Shown: positions 31,563 through 40,484 of the stretch, one piece after another
Layout: every line of letters starts with the position of its first letter
How positions within the stretch are numbered: position 1 is the stretch's first letter
Assembly (NCBI RefSeq): GCF_003287955.1
Contig: NZ_QMKP01000022.1
Location: forward strand, 1 to 50,375
Source: Arthrobacter sp. AQ5-06
Lineage (GTDB): Bacteria > Actinomycetota > Actinomycetes > Actinomycetales > Micrococcaceae
Direction of reading: 5' to 3'
Length of the DNA: 50,375 bases
The notes under the pieces: generated by a model
The model's input: the letters and a program-made list of their open reading frames with translations, nothing else
Told to the model about the DNA's origin: nothing
The model's database searches: none
Position numbers and translations under genes: made by a program

Positions 31563-34500
31563 CTATACGTCGGCGCCCAGCCGCTGGCTGATGACGGTGG
31601 ACACCCCGTCGCCGCGCATGGTGACACCGTACAGCGCATCAGCCACTTCCATGGTCCGTTTCTGGTGGGTGATCACGATCAGCTGGCTGGACTCCCGGAG
31701 CTCTTCGAAGATGGTGATAAGCCGGCCGAGGTTGGTGTCATCAAGGGCCGCTTCAACCTCGTCCATGACATAGAACGGCGAGGGCCGGGCCTTGAAAATA
31801 GCCACCAACAGAGCGACGGCGGTGAGGGACCGTTCGCCTCCTGACAGCAGTGAGAGCCGCTTGATTTTCTTACCGGCCGGGCGGGCTTCGACTTCGATGC
31901 CGGTGGTGAGCATGTCCGAAGGGTCCGTGAGGACCAGCCGGCCTTCGCCGCCAGGAAAGAGGCGTTCAAAGACGTGGACGAACTGGTCCCGGGTGTCCTC
32001 AAAGGCCTCGGTAAAGACACGCTGGACCCGATCATCCACTTCCTTGATGATGTCCAGCAGGTCCTTGCGGCTGGATTTCAGGTCCTCCAGCTGGGTGCTG
32101 AGAAACTGGTGCCGTTCCTCCAGGGCCGCAAACTCCTCCAGCGCCAGCGGGTTAACCTTGCCCAGGGCTGACAGGTCCCTTTCGGCTTTGCGGAGACGTT
32201 TCTCCTGCTCGTCCCTGACAAAGGGTTTGCCTTCGGGGACCGGTGTGCCGTCATCGTCCACGGGTGTCCGCAGGGCCGCCCATTTGTCCCCGCTTTCCTC
32301 CGCGGGGACGGGCACGGGAACGTCCGGGCCGAAGTCCGCCACCAGGACGTCGGGGGTGATCCCGAGTTCCTCGATGGAACGTGTTTCCAGGCCTTCAATC
32401 CGTGCCCGCTGCTGGGCGCGGGCCAGTTCGTCCCGGTGAACCGAGTCCGTCAGTTCTGCCAGCTCGCGGGCCAGGGAGTCATTGGTAGTCCGAGTCTCCA
32501 GCAGTGCACGGTCCCGCTCTTCCCGGTTCTCCTCAGCGAGGTCGCGTTCATGCCGGGCCAGCTCAACAGACACGTCGATGAACCGGATTGCCAGCTCCAC
32601 CGCAGCGGAGACGGCGGCTGCCCGAATGGCCTGGATCCGACGGCGGCGCGCCCGTTCGGCAGCCTCTTCACGTGCCCTGCGTTCGGTGGCCGCTGCCCGT
32701 TCCAGCGATAGAGCCCGGTTGCGGGTGGCGGTCAGCTGCTCTTCCGTGCTGCGGAGCGACAGCCTCGCGTCCATCTCCGCAGACCTGGCCAGCGACGCCG
32801 CCAATGCGAGGGCATCACGCTGTTCGGTGGGGGGTTCCTCTTGAGCCGGCGCCTCCTGCGCCGCAGCCAGCCGTGCCGCAACGGCGGCGAGCGCCTGCTC
32901 CTCTGCAACAACATTGGCCTCCGCCTTGGCCAGCGAGGTGGCCAGCCTGTCGCTTTCGCCGACGGCGCTGCGCAGGATGGAGTTCAGGTGGCCGAGCTTT
33001 TCGGCCACGGCCGCGAGCCGGGCGTCAGAATCGTGCAGGCGGTCCAGGGCAGCCTCTGCCCTCGTCCGGGCTTCGGCGCGCCGGACCTCGGCGCCGGCCA
33101 GGGCGAACCTGTTCCGTTCCAGATCCGCGGTGACAACGGCCAGCCGGGCCTCGGCGTCGTCCACGGCGGCCTGCACCTCCAGCAAGGACGGCGCCTTCGC
33201 CGAGCCTCCCGTCACCGTGAGGGCGGTAAACACGTCCCCGGCCCGGGTCACGGCTGTCAGGTCCGGGCGTCCGGCAACCAGCAGCCCTGCACCATCCATG
33301 TCTTCAACAACTGCCACCCCGGTCAGGAGCGCGGCCACAGCGGGGGCGGGCCCGCCCCCGGCGGATGCCAGGTCCGCAGCCCAGCGCGCGCCTGCCGGCA
33401 GGGGTGCGCCCGTGTCGTAGTCTGCGTCCGGCATGGGAACAGCAGACGCCAGCAGCAGGGAGGCACGCCCCGCATCGTCGTCCTTCAGGAATTGCACCAC
33501 AACGGCGGCCACGGCCGGATCCCGGACCACGATCGCTTCAGAGGCATCGCCCAGCGCCGCGGCAATCGCCGTCTCGTACCCCGGGTGAATGGTGAGGGCA
33601 GAGACGAGGGTGCCCACAACACCGTCCAGTCCGGAGTTGAGGGCGTGCGCCGTGCCGTCTTTGCGGTTGAGGCCAAGCTGCAGTGCATCCCGGCGGGCCA
33701 CGAGGGCGTCACGCTCACGGACAGTTTCTCCCCCCGCAGCGGTCAGATCGGCAATCTCCTGCACGACGGCGTCGAGCTCTGCGCTGGCGTCCTCGTAGTC
33801 GGCGTCGAGGCTTTCCTCGCCTTCCTCGACCCCCGCCACCTGGGTTTCCAGGGCGGTGAACTCGGACTGGGCCCGGCGGCGGCGTTCCTGTCCGGCGGCC
33901 AGTGACTCCCGCAGCCTGCCCAGCTCGGCCTGCGCGGATTCAACCCGCGATCTTGCGGCACCGACTTGTCCGGCAAGCTTCGCCAGACCCTCGCGTCGGT
34001 CCGCTGCAGCCCGGAGGACGGCAGTGAGCCTTTTCTCCTCGGCAGACGCCTCGAGTTCGGCCCCGTTCTTCGCCGCCGTCGCTGAGTCAAGCGCGCTGCG
34101 CCGGTCAAGGATGTGGCGCTCCAGCTCCGTCAGCTCATCCCGGACCCGGACGGCCTGCCGTTCCAACTGCTCAGGATCCCTGCCCGAGTACGGTTCAGCA
34201 TCAACGGCACCCAGGAGCCGGCCGCGTTCCTGGGCCAGCGACCCCAGGGAACGGAGCCGTTCCCTGGAAGCGGAGAGCCGGTACCAGGTATCCCGCGCGG
34301 CGTTGAGCTTTGGCGTGGCCTCGGCTGCGAGCTGTTCCACAGTTGCCTGTTGACGGCGCCCCGCCTCCAGCTGCTGCTCCACTACCGCGCGGCGGGCCTT
34401 CAGTGCCGTTTCGTCCGCCACGTCCTGCTCGAGTGAATTCTGCTGCTGGACAAGGTCGTCGGCCAACAGCCGTGCGCGTGCGTCCCGGACATCGAACTGG

Positions 34501-35153
34501 ACCCGCTGGGCGCGGCGCGCCACATCAGCCTGCTTGCCGAGTGGCGTGAGCTGGCGTCTGATCTCCCCCGTCAGGTCGCTCAGCCGCTGCAGGTTCGCCT
34601 GCATGGCCTCCAGCTTGCGGACCGTTTTTTCCTTGCGGCGGCGGTGCTTGAGGATCCCGGCCGCTTCCTCGATGAAGCCGCGGCGGTCCTCCGGGGTGGC
34701 GTGCAGGACCTTGTCCAGCTGACCCTGGCCCACAATGACATGCATTTCCCGGCCCATACCGGAATCCGAGAGCAGTTCCTGGATGTCGAGCAGGCGGCAG
34801 CTGGCACCGTTAATGGCGTATTCAGAGCCCCCGGCACGGAAGAGTGTCCGCGAGATGGTGACCTCGCTGTACTCGATGGGCAGTGCGCCGTCGGTGTTGT
34901 CGATGGTCAGGGAGACGTGGGCCCGGCCCAGCGGCGGCCGCCCGGAAGTCCCCGCAAAAATGACGTCCTCCATTTTGCCGCCGCGGAGCGTTTTGGCTCC
35001 CTGCTCCCCCATCACCCAGGAGAGGGCGTCCACCACGTTGGACTTGCCGGAACCATTCGGCCCCACCACTGCCGTGACTCCGGGCTCAAAATCGAAGGTT
35101 GTGGCCGACGCAAACGACTTGAACCCACGGACGGTAAGGCTTTTGAGGTGCAA
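31563..35153 (-). CDS. smc: Chromosome segregation ATPase SMC
   Basis: Long coiled-coil ATPase of 1196 residues that forms condensin with ScpA and ScpB and aligns chromosome arms. Walker A is GPNGSGKSNVVDAL near the N-terminus. The hinge lies at about 505-660 (GVVGTLVSALTIHPGYETAI), flanked by Glu/Arg/Ala-rich coiled coils. The ABC signature LSGGERSLTAVAL and Walker B FYVMDEVEAALDD close the head. The start is a TTG at 35153 with AGGAG 12 nt upstream. scpA and scpB are not in this window. The rnc-mutM-smc-ftsY order is the usual actinobacterial one. Confidence 0.97.
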   Translation of the reverse strand: MHLKSLTVRGFKSFASATTFDFEPGVTAVVGPNGSGKSNVVDALSWVMGEQGAKTLRGGKMEDVIFAGTSGRPPLGRAHVSLTIDNTDGALPIEYSEVTISRTLFRAGGSEYAINGASCRLLDIQELLSDSGMGREMHVIVGQGQLDKVLHATPEDRRGFIEEAAGILKHRRRKEKTVRKLEAMQANLQRLSDLTGEIRRQLTPLGKQADVARRAQRVQFDVRDARARLLADDLVQQQNSLEQDVADETALKARRAVVEQQLEAGRRQQATVEQLAAEATPKLNAARDTWYRLSASRERLRSLGSLAQERGRLLGAVDAEPYSGRDPEQLERQAVRVRDELTELERHILDRRSALDSATAAKNGAELEASAEEKRLTAVLRAAADRREGLAKLAGQVGAARSRVESAQAELGRLRESLAAGQERRRRAQSEFTALETQVAGVEEGEESLDADYEDASAELDAVVQEIADLTAAGGETVRERDALVARRDALQLGLNRKDGTAHALNSGLDGVVGTLVSALTIHPGYETAIAAALGDASEAIVVRDPAVAAVVVQFLKDDDAGRASLLLASAVPMPDADYDTGAPLPAGARWAADLASAGGGPAPAVAALLTGVAVVEDMDGAGLLVAGRPDLTAVTRAGDVFTALTVTGGSAKAPSLLEVQAAVDDAEARLAVVTADLERNRFALAGAEVRRAEARTRAEAALDRLHDSDARLAAVAEKLGHLNSILRSAVGESDRLATSLAKAEANVVAEEQALAAVAARLAAAQEAPAQEEPPTEQRDALALAASLARSAEMDARLSLRSTEEQLTATRNRALSLERAAATERRAREEAAERARRRRIQAIRAAAVSAAVELAIRFIDVSVELARHERDLAEENREERDRALLETRTTNDSLARELAELTDSVHRDELARAQQRARIEGLETRSIEELGITPDVLVADFGPDVPVPVPAEESGDKWAALRTPVDDDGTPVPEGKPFVRDEQEKRLRKAERDLSALGKVNPLALEEFAALEERHQFLSTQLEDLKSSRKDLLDIIKEVDDRVQRVFTEAFEDTRDQFVHVFERLFPGGEGRLVLTDPSDMLTTGIEVEARPAGKKIKRLSLLSGGERSLTAVALLVAIFKARPSPFYVMDEVEAALDDTNLGRLITIFEELRESSQLIVITHQKRTMEVADALYGVTMRGDGVSTVISQRLGADV

Positions 35154-35298
35154 GGTGTTTCTGGTCTCCTGAGTGGCTGAAGCGGCTGCTTTGCTTTCCC
35201 AAATCTACTGCGTGCTGGCGGAATTCCGCGGATTTCCGGGCGACTGTCCGCACCCCGGCGCTTCCGGCGCATGATGTCCGGCGGCCGGCGGATGGGGA

Positions 35299-36246
35299 CT
35301 ACCAGCGGCCGTTGCGTGGGCGCGGCTGACAGACCGGGCAAGTGTAGGACGAGCGGTTCATGAACTGCTCACGGCGGAGTAAGGAGTTGATTCCGACGGC
35401 GGCACAACGGCTGCAGGGTTTCCCTTCCCGCCCGTAGGCGTTCAGGGAGCGGTCGAAGTAACCAGAGGCCCCGTTGACGTTGACGTACAAAGAATCGAAG
35501 CTGGTGCCGCCGGCCGCGAGTGCGTCCAGCATGACCTCGCGCGCACTGGTGATGAGCCGTTCCGCGTCGCCTCGGCGCAGCGTATCGGTGGGTCTGGCGT
35601 AATGCAGTCTTGCCCGCCACAGGGCCTCGTCGGCGTAGATGTTGCCGATTCCTGAGACGAGTCCCTGGTCCAACAGGGCGCGTTTGAGGCCCGTCTTGCG
35701 CATCCGCAGCCGGCTGTAAAAAAGGTCAAAGGAAAACGCCGGGTCCAGGGGGTCCCGGGCGATGTGGGAGGCTTCCTCGGCGATCAGCGCAACGGGAGTT
35801 TCCGCCTGGCCGCCCGGGCCGCCGTCGTCTGTGGGAACCATGCCGGTGACGAACAGCCCGCCGAAGATCCGCTGATCAACAAACCTGAGTTGTTCAGGCA
35901 TTCCTGCCACGGGGCTCAGGCGCAGCCTGACCTTGAGGTGTTTCTCATCCGGAACTTCGCCGTCCTGCATCAGGAGCTGGCCGCTCATCCCGAGGTGGGC
36001 CATCAGTGCGGCACGCGGCTCGCCGGCGGCCTCAGCAGTCTCGCTCAGCGGCATCCACAGGAATTTTCCGCGGCGCACCACGTCCACAACCGTGGCACCC
36101 TGGAGGTTGCCCTTGAAGTCCTCGGTGCCCAGGGCATGGCGGCGGAGGGAACGTGGGTCCAGCACGTCTACGGATGTGATGGTCCGGCCGCGGACCCAAC
36201 TCACCAGTCCGCGGCGGACCACTTCAACTTCAGGCAGCTCAGGCAC
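35299..36246 (-). CDS. mutM: Formamidopyrimidine-DNA glycosylase
   Basis: Base-excision repair enzyme that removes 8-oxoguanine and cuts the strand. It has 315 residues. The catalytic N-terminus PELPEVE is intact (after Met removal Pro is the nucleophile), and the H2TH domain and ISGIGNIYADE-type motif (VSGIGNIYADEAL) are present. The C-terminal zinc finger CX2C...CX2C is complete, but the spacing between the Cys pairs is 21, not the usual 16. The GTG at 36246 follows the rnc stop by 8 nt. A 145-nt gap separates it from smc. Confidence 0.95.
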   Translation of the reverse strand: MPELPEVEVVRRGLVSWVRGRTITSVDVLDPRSLRRHALGTEDFKGNLQGATVVDVVRRGKFLWMPLSETAEAAGEPRAALMAHLGMSGQLLMQDGEVPDEKHLKVRLRLSPVAGMPEQLRFVDQRIFGGLFVTGMVPTDDGGPGGQAETPVALIAEEASHIARDPLDPAFSFDLFYSRLRMRKTGLKRALLDQGLVSGIGNIYADEALWRARLHYARPTDTLRRGDAERLITSAREVMLDALAAGGTSFDSLYVNVNGASGYFDRSLNAYGREGKPCSRCAAVGINSLLRREQFMNRSSYTCPVCQPRPRNGRW

Positions 36247-36254
36247 GGCTCAGC

Positions 36255-36998
36255 CTAGACGCTGCGGGAGGACTCCGGTGATGCGCCCTCCGCTGCAGGG
36301 GCAGCGGCGGCTCCCGCGATTGGGGAGAGCTGACGCCAGGCGTCCGCGGCAGCTTCCTGCTCTGCTTCCTTCTTGGAGTGGCCTGATCCATTGCCGTATG
36401 GCCTGCCCCCGATATTCAGGACAGCCGTGAAGGTGCGGGCGTGGTCCGGCCCGGCCCCCTCAACGGCGTAGTAGATAGTGCCAAGCTGCCGGCTGGCCGC
36501 CAGCTCCTGGATGCTGGTCTTCCAGTCCGTGCCGGCGCCGAGAGCGGCAGCATCCTTCAGGAGCGGGCCAATCAGGCGCATGACCAGCTGGCGGGCAGTC
36601 TCGATGTCGTTGGACACGTAAGTGGCACCAATGAGTGCTTCCATGGTGTCCGCCAGGATCGAAGCCTTGTTCTTGCCCTCGGTGAGCTTTTCGCCCTGCC
36701 CCAGGTAGATGTAGTCGCCGATGCCGAGGCTGCGGCCGATGCCAGCGAGGGCGCGCGTGCTGACCACCGCAGAGCGGCGTTTGGCAAGGTCACCTTCGGG
36801 GAGCGTGGGGTTGTCCCGGTACAGGGCATCCGTCACGGAGAAACCCAGGATGGAGTCACCCAGGAATTCGAGCCGCTCGTTGGTGGGGATGCCGCCGTTT
36901 TCGTAGGCGTAGGAACGGTGCGTAAGAGCAAGACGAAGCGTCCCGGCGTCAATGGAGACACCGAGACGCTTCAGAAGCTCTTCAGTTGAAGACATCAT
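36255..36998 (-). CDS. rnc: Ribonuclease III
   Basis: Double-strand-specific RNase that matures rRNA and trims structured mRNA. It has 247 residues: an RNase III domain with NERLEFLGDSILG and DTMEALIGA, and a C-terminal double-stranded-RNA-binding domain (TSIQELAASRQLG, SGHSKKEAEQEAAADAW), then a short Ala/Pro-rich tail. Two adjacent Mets (36998, 36995) could start it. It follows rpmF by 18 nt. High confidence. Confidence 0.96.
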   Translation of the reverse strand: MMSSTEELLKRLGVSIDAGTLRLALTHRSYAYENGGIPTNERLEFLGDSILGFSVTDALYRDNPTLPEGDLAKRRSAVVSTRALAGIGRSLGIGDYIYLGQGEKLTEGKNKASILADTMEALIGATYVSNDIETARQLVMRLIGPLLKDAAALGAGTDWKTSIQELAASRQLGTIYYAVEGAGPDHARTFTAVLNIGGRPYGNGSGHSKKEAEQEAAADAWRQLSPIAGAAAAPAAEGASPESSRSV

Positions 36999-37016
36999 GT
37001 CAGCCCAAGCGGCCGA

Positions 37017-37220
37017 TTAGACGTCTGCGACCTTGCGGCCCTTGTACTCAAGGAACAACGCAGTGCCAGCCGAGTCGGTGACGACCTTTGCCTGGTGCGG
37101 CAGGCTGTAGGTGACCTGGCCGTTCTCGACAGTCTTCACCAGGTGGGGGGCAGTTGCCTTCCACTGGGAGCGGCGGGCGCGGGTATTCGAGCGAGACATT
37201 TTCCGCTTCGGGACAGCCAC
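37017..37220 (-). CDS. rpmF: Ribosomal protein bL32
   Basis: Small 67-residue 50S protein, starting MAVPKRKMSRSNTRARRSQW. No Zn-binding Cys pairs are present, so this is the Cys-free form. It is paired with yceD upstream (36 nt gap), the very widespread yceD-rpmF arrangement, and with rnc downstream. Its basic composition and full length make the call firm. Confidence 0.97.
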   Translation of the reverse strand: MAVPKRKMSRSNTRARRSQWKATAPHLVKTVENGQVTYSLPHQAKVVTDSAGTALFLEYKGRKVADV

Positions 37221-37256
37221 GGCTAACTCATTTCTCTCTAGAAAAACACGTACAAA

Positions 37257-37805
37257 TCAATTTTGCCGGTCAGGCTTAGCCATATCAGCTAGGGCAGCCC
37301 AGCGAGGATCCAAGACCTCGTGGTGGTGCCCCGGCTCGTCTTCCAGGCGAATTCCGCATTCGGAACAAAGGCCCTGGCAGTCTTCCCGGCACACCGGCTG
37401 GAACGGCAGCATGGTTACAACTGCGTCCCGCAACACCGGTTCAAGATCGATCAGATCGCGCTCGACTCGATATTGCTCTTCTTCGTCTTCTTCGTCCGAC
37501 AGCACAATGCCCTCGTAGAAGAAAAGTTCTTGCACATTGACCTCAAGATCATACGCAAGGGGATCCAGGCATCTGCCGCATTCGCCTTTTACTTCGGCGA
37601 CCGCGGTTCCTGATACCAAAATTCCTTCGTGTACGGCCTCAAGCCTCAGATCCAGCTCGATGTCCGAGCCTTCCTGAACGCCAATGAGTGCCACACCAAG
37701 ATCACTTGGTGCGGGTACATGTTCTTTCAGTGTCCGCATGCTTCCCGGGCTGCGCCCGATATCCTTGACGTCGAACGCCAAGGGCGAACTAGCATCTCGT
37801 TTAAT
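37257..37805 (-). CDS. yceD: YceD/DUF177 family protein
   Basis: Conserved protein encoded before rpmF. The family is implicated in 23S rRNA metabolism. It has four Cys of a zinc-ribbon-like type (CGRCLDP, then CREDCQGLCSECG). I propose an AUU start at 37805 (182 residues), because AGGAG lies 5 nt upstream, the leader from the promoter fits, and the sequence IKRDASSPLAFDVKD runs smoothly into the family core. A TTG at 37781 (174 residues) is possible but has no ribosome binding site. The ATG at 37739 is too far into the protein. Function family-level, start uncertain. Confidence 0.9.
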   Translation of the reverse strand: MKRDASSPLAFDVKDIGRSPGSMRTLKEHVPAPSDLGVALIGVQEGSDIELDLRLEAVHEGILVSGTAVAEVKGECGRCLDPLAYDLEVNVQELFFYEGIVLSDEEDEEEQYRVERDLIDLEPVLRDAVVTMLPFQPVCREDCQGLCSECGIRLEDEPGHHHEVLDPRWAALADMAKPDRQN

Positions 37806-37838
37806 GAGAACTCCTGTTGAACATATGACCGACGTACC

Positions 37839-37867
37839 ATCTTAGCCTGAGAACCGCAGGGACTCAA
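37839..37867 (-). promoter_or_regulatory. Promoter of the yceD-rpmF-rnc-mutM operon
   Basis: On the minus strand TTGAGT (37862-37867), a 17-bp spacer, and TAAGAT (37839-37844). The transcript would begin near 37832, about 27 nt before the AUU at 37805, leaving room for AGGAG. Confidence 0.65.
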
Positions 37868-37904
37868 ACCAGGCGACGGACGGCCGTCGAAGTACCGGAC
37901 TAGC

Positions 37905-38405
37905 CTACCCTCTTGGTGGTTGATCGGGTGCAGACTCGCCAGCGAGCAACCTTCTATGTACCGACCGAGGCACATAGTCGGACACGCTGCCACCCAGGCC
38001 CGCTACCTCTTTAATGAGGGTGGACGACAAATGAAGATAGTGCGCCTCGGCCGGCAGGAACACCGTTTCCACGCCGCTGAGCTGGCGGTTCATCGTGGCC
38101 ATCGGAAGCTCGTAGTCGAAGTCAGAGGATGAGCGGAGACCTTTCACGATCGCGGAGACACCGCGCTGGCGGCAATACTCAGCCAGGAGACCATCACCCA
38201 CCGGTTCCACCACAATGCCTTTCAGGGACGCCAGGGTTTCGCGCGCCATATCCAGGCGGTCCCCCAGGCTGAACCTGTACTTCTTCGCATAATTGGTCGA
38301 AACCGCGACGATCACCTCATCGAAGAGGCCGGCGGCACGGGCGATGACCTCGAGATGGCCGTTGTGAATGGGGTCAAAGGATCCGGGGCAGACAGCGCGT
38401 CTCAT
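37905..38405 (-). CDS. coaD: Phosphopantetheine adenylyltransferase
   Basis: Transfers AMP to 4'-phosphopantetheine, the next-to-last step of coenzyme A synthesis. It has 166 residues. The nucleotidyltransferase motif GSFDPIHNGHLEVI holds the HxGH pair, and the C-terminal LSSTLIKEVAGLGG loop is present. The ATG at 38405 has TAGGTT followed by exactly 6 nt, suggesting a leaderless mRNA. It is divergent from the aminotransferase gene with 43 bp between starts. rsmD, often its neighbour in actinobacteria, is 2 kb away on the same strand. Confidence 0.97.
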   Translation of the reverse strand: MRRAVCPGSFDPIHNGHLEVIARAAGLFDEVIVAVSTNYAKKYRFSLGDRLDMARETLASLKGIVVEPVGDGLLAEYCRQRGVSAIVKGLRSSSDFDYELPMATMNRQLSGVETVFLPAEAHYLHLSSTLIKEVAGLGGSVSDYVPRSVHRRLLAGESAPDQPPRG

Positions 38406-38411
38406 GCACCG

Positions 38412-38417
38412 AACCTA
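38412..38417 (-). promoter_or_regulatory. -10 hexamer TAGGTT for coaD, leaderless spacing
   Basis: TAGGTT on the minus strand, 6 nt before the ATG at 38405. No Shine-Dalgarno sequence is visible in the 6 nt between them. Confidence 0.55.
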
Positions 38418-38436
38418 CCGCATGGGACGGCCGGGA

Positions 38437-38442
38437 TACTAT
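38437..38442 (+). promoter_or_regulatory. -10 hexamer TACTAT for the aminotransferase, leaderless spacing
   Basis: TACTAT is followed by 6 nt and the ATG at 38449. It is only 19 bp from the opposing coaD -10, so the two promoters share one short region. Confidence 0.55.
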
Positions 38443-38448
38443 GACTGG

Positions 38449-39678
38449 ATGCATCCACCACGGGACCTTTCCACGCCCGCTGCGCCTGCTCCGTGGCAAC
38501 GCACGGCTTCAGGCGCCAACCTGCTCGGACCTGCCGGCCAACTGGGCGTCACCATCTTCGAGGAGATGACCACCTTGGCGGCGCAGACGGGCGCCATCAA
38601 CCTCGGGCAGGGCTTTCCGGACGAGGACGGCCCCCTGGAAATCAGGGCGGCAGCGATGGCCGCCATCGAGGCCGGGGCCAACCAGTACGCGCCGGGCAAG
38701 GGCATCCTGGAACTGCGTGAGGCCGTGGCTGCCCACCAGGAGCGGTTCTACGGGCTGACCCCTGACCCGCAGACCGAGGTCATCATCAGCACCGGCGCCA
38801 CAGAGGGGATCGCCGCAACGTTGCTGGCGTTCGTCGGCCCCGGCGATGAGGTGCTGACCTTCGAGCCGTTCTATGACTCGTACGGCGCCGTCATCGGCCT
38901 GTCCGGCGCCACCCACGTCACGGCCCCGCTGCTGGCTCCCGACTTTTTCCCGGACATGGCGGCCCTGGAAGCGGCCTTCACCGGCCGCACCAGGGTGGTG
39001 CTGTTGAACAACCCGCACAATCCCACCGGCGCCGTCTTCCCCCGCCATATTCTTCAGCGCGTCGTCGATCTTGCCGCAAAGCATGACTGCCTCATCATCA
39101 CCGACGAGGTGTACGAGCACCTCACCTTCGGCGCCAGGCACATTCCTGTGGCCACCCTGCCGGGTGCAGCTGAGCGGACCATCACCATCTCGTCCGCCGG
39201 AAAGACCTTCTCCTTCACCGGCTGGAAGATCGGCTGGCTGACCGGCCCGGATCACCTGGTGGCGGCTGTCCGCACGGTCAAGCAGTTCCTGACCTACAGC
39301 TCCGGTACACCGTTCCAGGCGGCCATTGCAACCGGCCTGGCACTGCCGGATGAGTTTTACCATGGCATTTCAGCCACTCTCCAGAAGAAGCGGGACATCC
39401 TCAGCGAAGGACTCCGCGCCGCAGGATTCGACGTCTACACGCCGCAGGGCACATATTTCGTCAACGTGGACACCGCACCCCTTGGCATTGGCGACTCCGT
39501 GGACCTGGCCCGCAGGCTGCCCGGACTGGTGGGAGTAGCCGCGATCCCCGTCCCGGTGTTCTGCCACCCGCAGGGCGCGGAACGGACACGCAGCCTGCTC
39601 AGGTTCGCGTTCTGCAAGAAAGTAGAGGTCCTCGAGGAGGCCGCTGCCAGGCTGGCGACCCTCAGCGGAAAGCTCTGA
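38449..39678 (+). CDS. Class I/II PLP-dependent aminotransferase
   Basis: Pyridoxal-phosphate enzyme of 409 residues, similar to the YbdL/kynurenine-oxoglutarate transaminase group that transfers amino groups from Met, Gln or aromatic amino acids. The PLP Lys lies in SSAGKTFSFTGWKIGW. Other landmarks are INLGQGFPDEDGP, NNPHNPTGAVF and ITDEVYEHLTF. The precise substrate cannot be read from sequence. I chose the ATG at 38449 over earlier ones because a TACTAT hexamer ends 6 nt before it. Its stop overlaps the next start by one base (TGATG). Confidence 0.9.
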   Translation: MHPPRDLSTPAAPAPWQRTASGANLLGPAGQLGVTIFEEMTTLAAQTGAINLGQGFPDEDGPLEIRAAAMAAIEAGANQYAPGKGILELREAVAAHQERFYGLTPDPQTEVIISTGATEGIAATLLAFVGPGDEVLTFEPFYDSYGAVIGLSGATHVTAPLLAPDFFPDMAALEAAFTGRTRVVLLNNPHNPTGAVFPRHILQRVVDLAAKHDCLIITDEVYEHLTFGARHIPVATLPGAAERTITISSAGKTFSFTGWKIGWLTGPDHLVAAVRTVKQFLTYSSGTPFQAAIATGLALPDEFYHGISATLQKKRDILSEGLRAAGFDVYTPQGTYFVNVDTAPLGIGDSVDLARRLPGLVGVAAIPVPVFCHPQGAERTRSLLRFAFCKKVEVLEEAAARLATLSGKL

Positions 39679-40466
39679 TGGCGGATCCGGGCGGCACACG
39701 TTCCACGCGGTTCCTGCGGACCACGGGACAGCACGCCTCCATCGAGCCCGATGCCTTCACCGACGGCGGCTACGTCCTGAGCATCGGCGGGGCCGAGCAG
39801 TCCCACGTTAACCTGGCGCACCCCGAGGAGATCTTCTACGAATACCTGCGAAGGATCGGCCACCTGGTGGATCTCGCCGCTCCCGAACGCCAGCCGATCA
39901 CAGCCCTGCATCTTGGGGCCGGGGCTCTGACACTCGCCCGCTATGTCCAGGCGACGAGGCCCGGATCCGTCCAGTACGCGGTGGAGCTGGAACGGGAACT
40001 CCTCGACTTTGTCCTGCAGCAACTCCCGCTGCCTGGCGGAACCGACCTGCATACTGTGATCGGTGATGCCCGCGACGCACTGGCGGACCTGGACACGGAA
40101 CTTCAATTCGACGTCGTGATCCTGGACATCTTCTCTGGTCCGGAAGCCCCGGTCCACATCGCCTGCCAGGAGTTCTACCAGGAGGCCCGCGCACGCCTTG
40201 CACCGGAAGGGTTGCTGATCGTCAACGTGGGCGACGAACCGGGCCTGACCCTGGTGCGAAGCCAGGCCGCCGCCATGCGCCGCGCCATGACCGACGTTGC
40301 AGCTTTCGCCGAAACCGGAATGTTCGCTGGCCGCTACCCCGGCAACATCATCCTCGCCGGAACGCAAACTCCCTGGCCCGAAGCCTGGACAGCCGAACTG
40401 ACGGCACGCGGCCCCCACCCCGCGAAGGTTCTGGCCGGCGTGGACCTGGATGGGCTCGCCGGCTGA
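39678..40466 (+). CDS. Spermidine-synthase-like methyltransferase-fold protein
   Basis: Rossmann-fold protein of 262 residues related to polyamine aminopropyltransferases. Visible motifs are LHLGAGALTLARY (cofactor loop), VELERELLDF (acidic residue after strand 2) and VVILDIFSG, where the family has DAFDG. N-terminal residues 1-60 correspond to the family's beta domain. Members like this often lack spermidine synthase activity, so the call is structural only. It is coupled to the aminotransferase by the TGATG overlap and converges on rsmD with an 18-nt gap. Confidence 0.75.
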   Translation: MADPGGTRSTRFLRTTGQHASIEPDAFTDGGYVLSIGGAEQSHVNLAHPEEIFYEYLRRIGHLVDLAAPERQPITALHLGAGALTLARYVQATRPGSVQYAVELERELLDFVLQQLPLPGGTDLHTVIGDARDALADLDTELQFDVVILDIFSGPEAPVHIACQEFYQEARARLAPEGLLIVNVGDEPGLTLVRSQAAAMRRAMTDVAAFAETGMFAGRYPGNIILAGTQTPWPEAWTAELTARGPHPAKVLAGVDLDGLAG

Positions 40467-40484
40467 GCCAGTGCTCCCTGCGCC

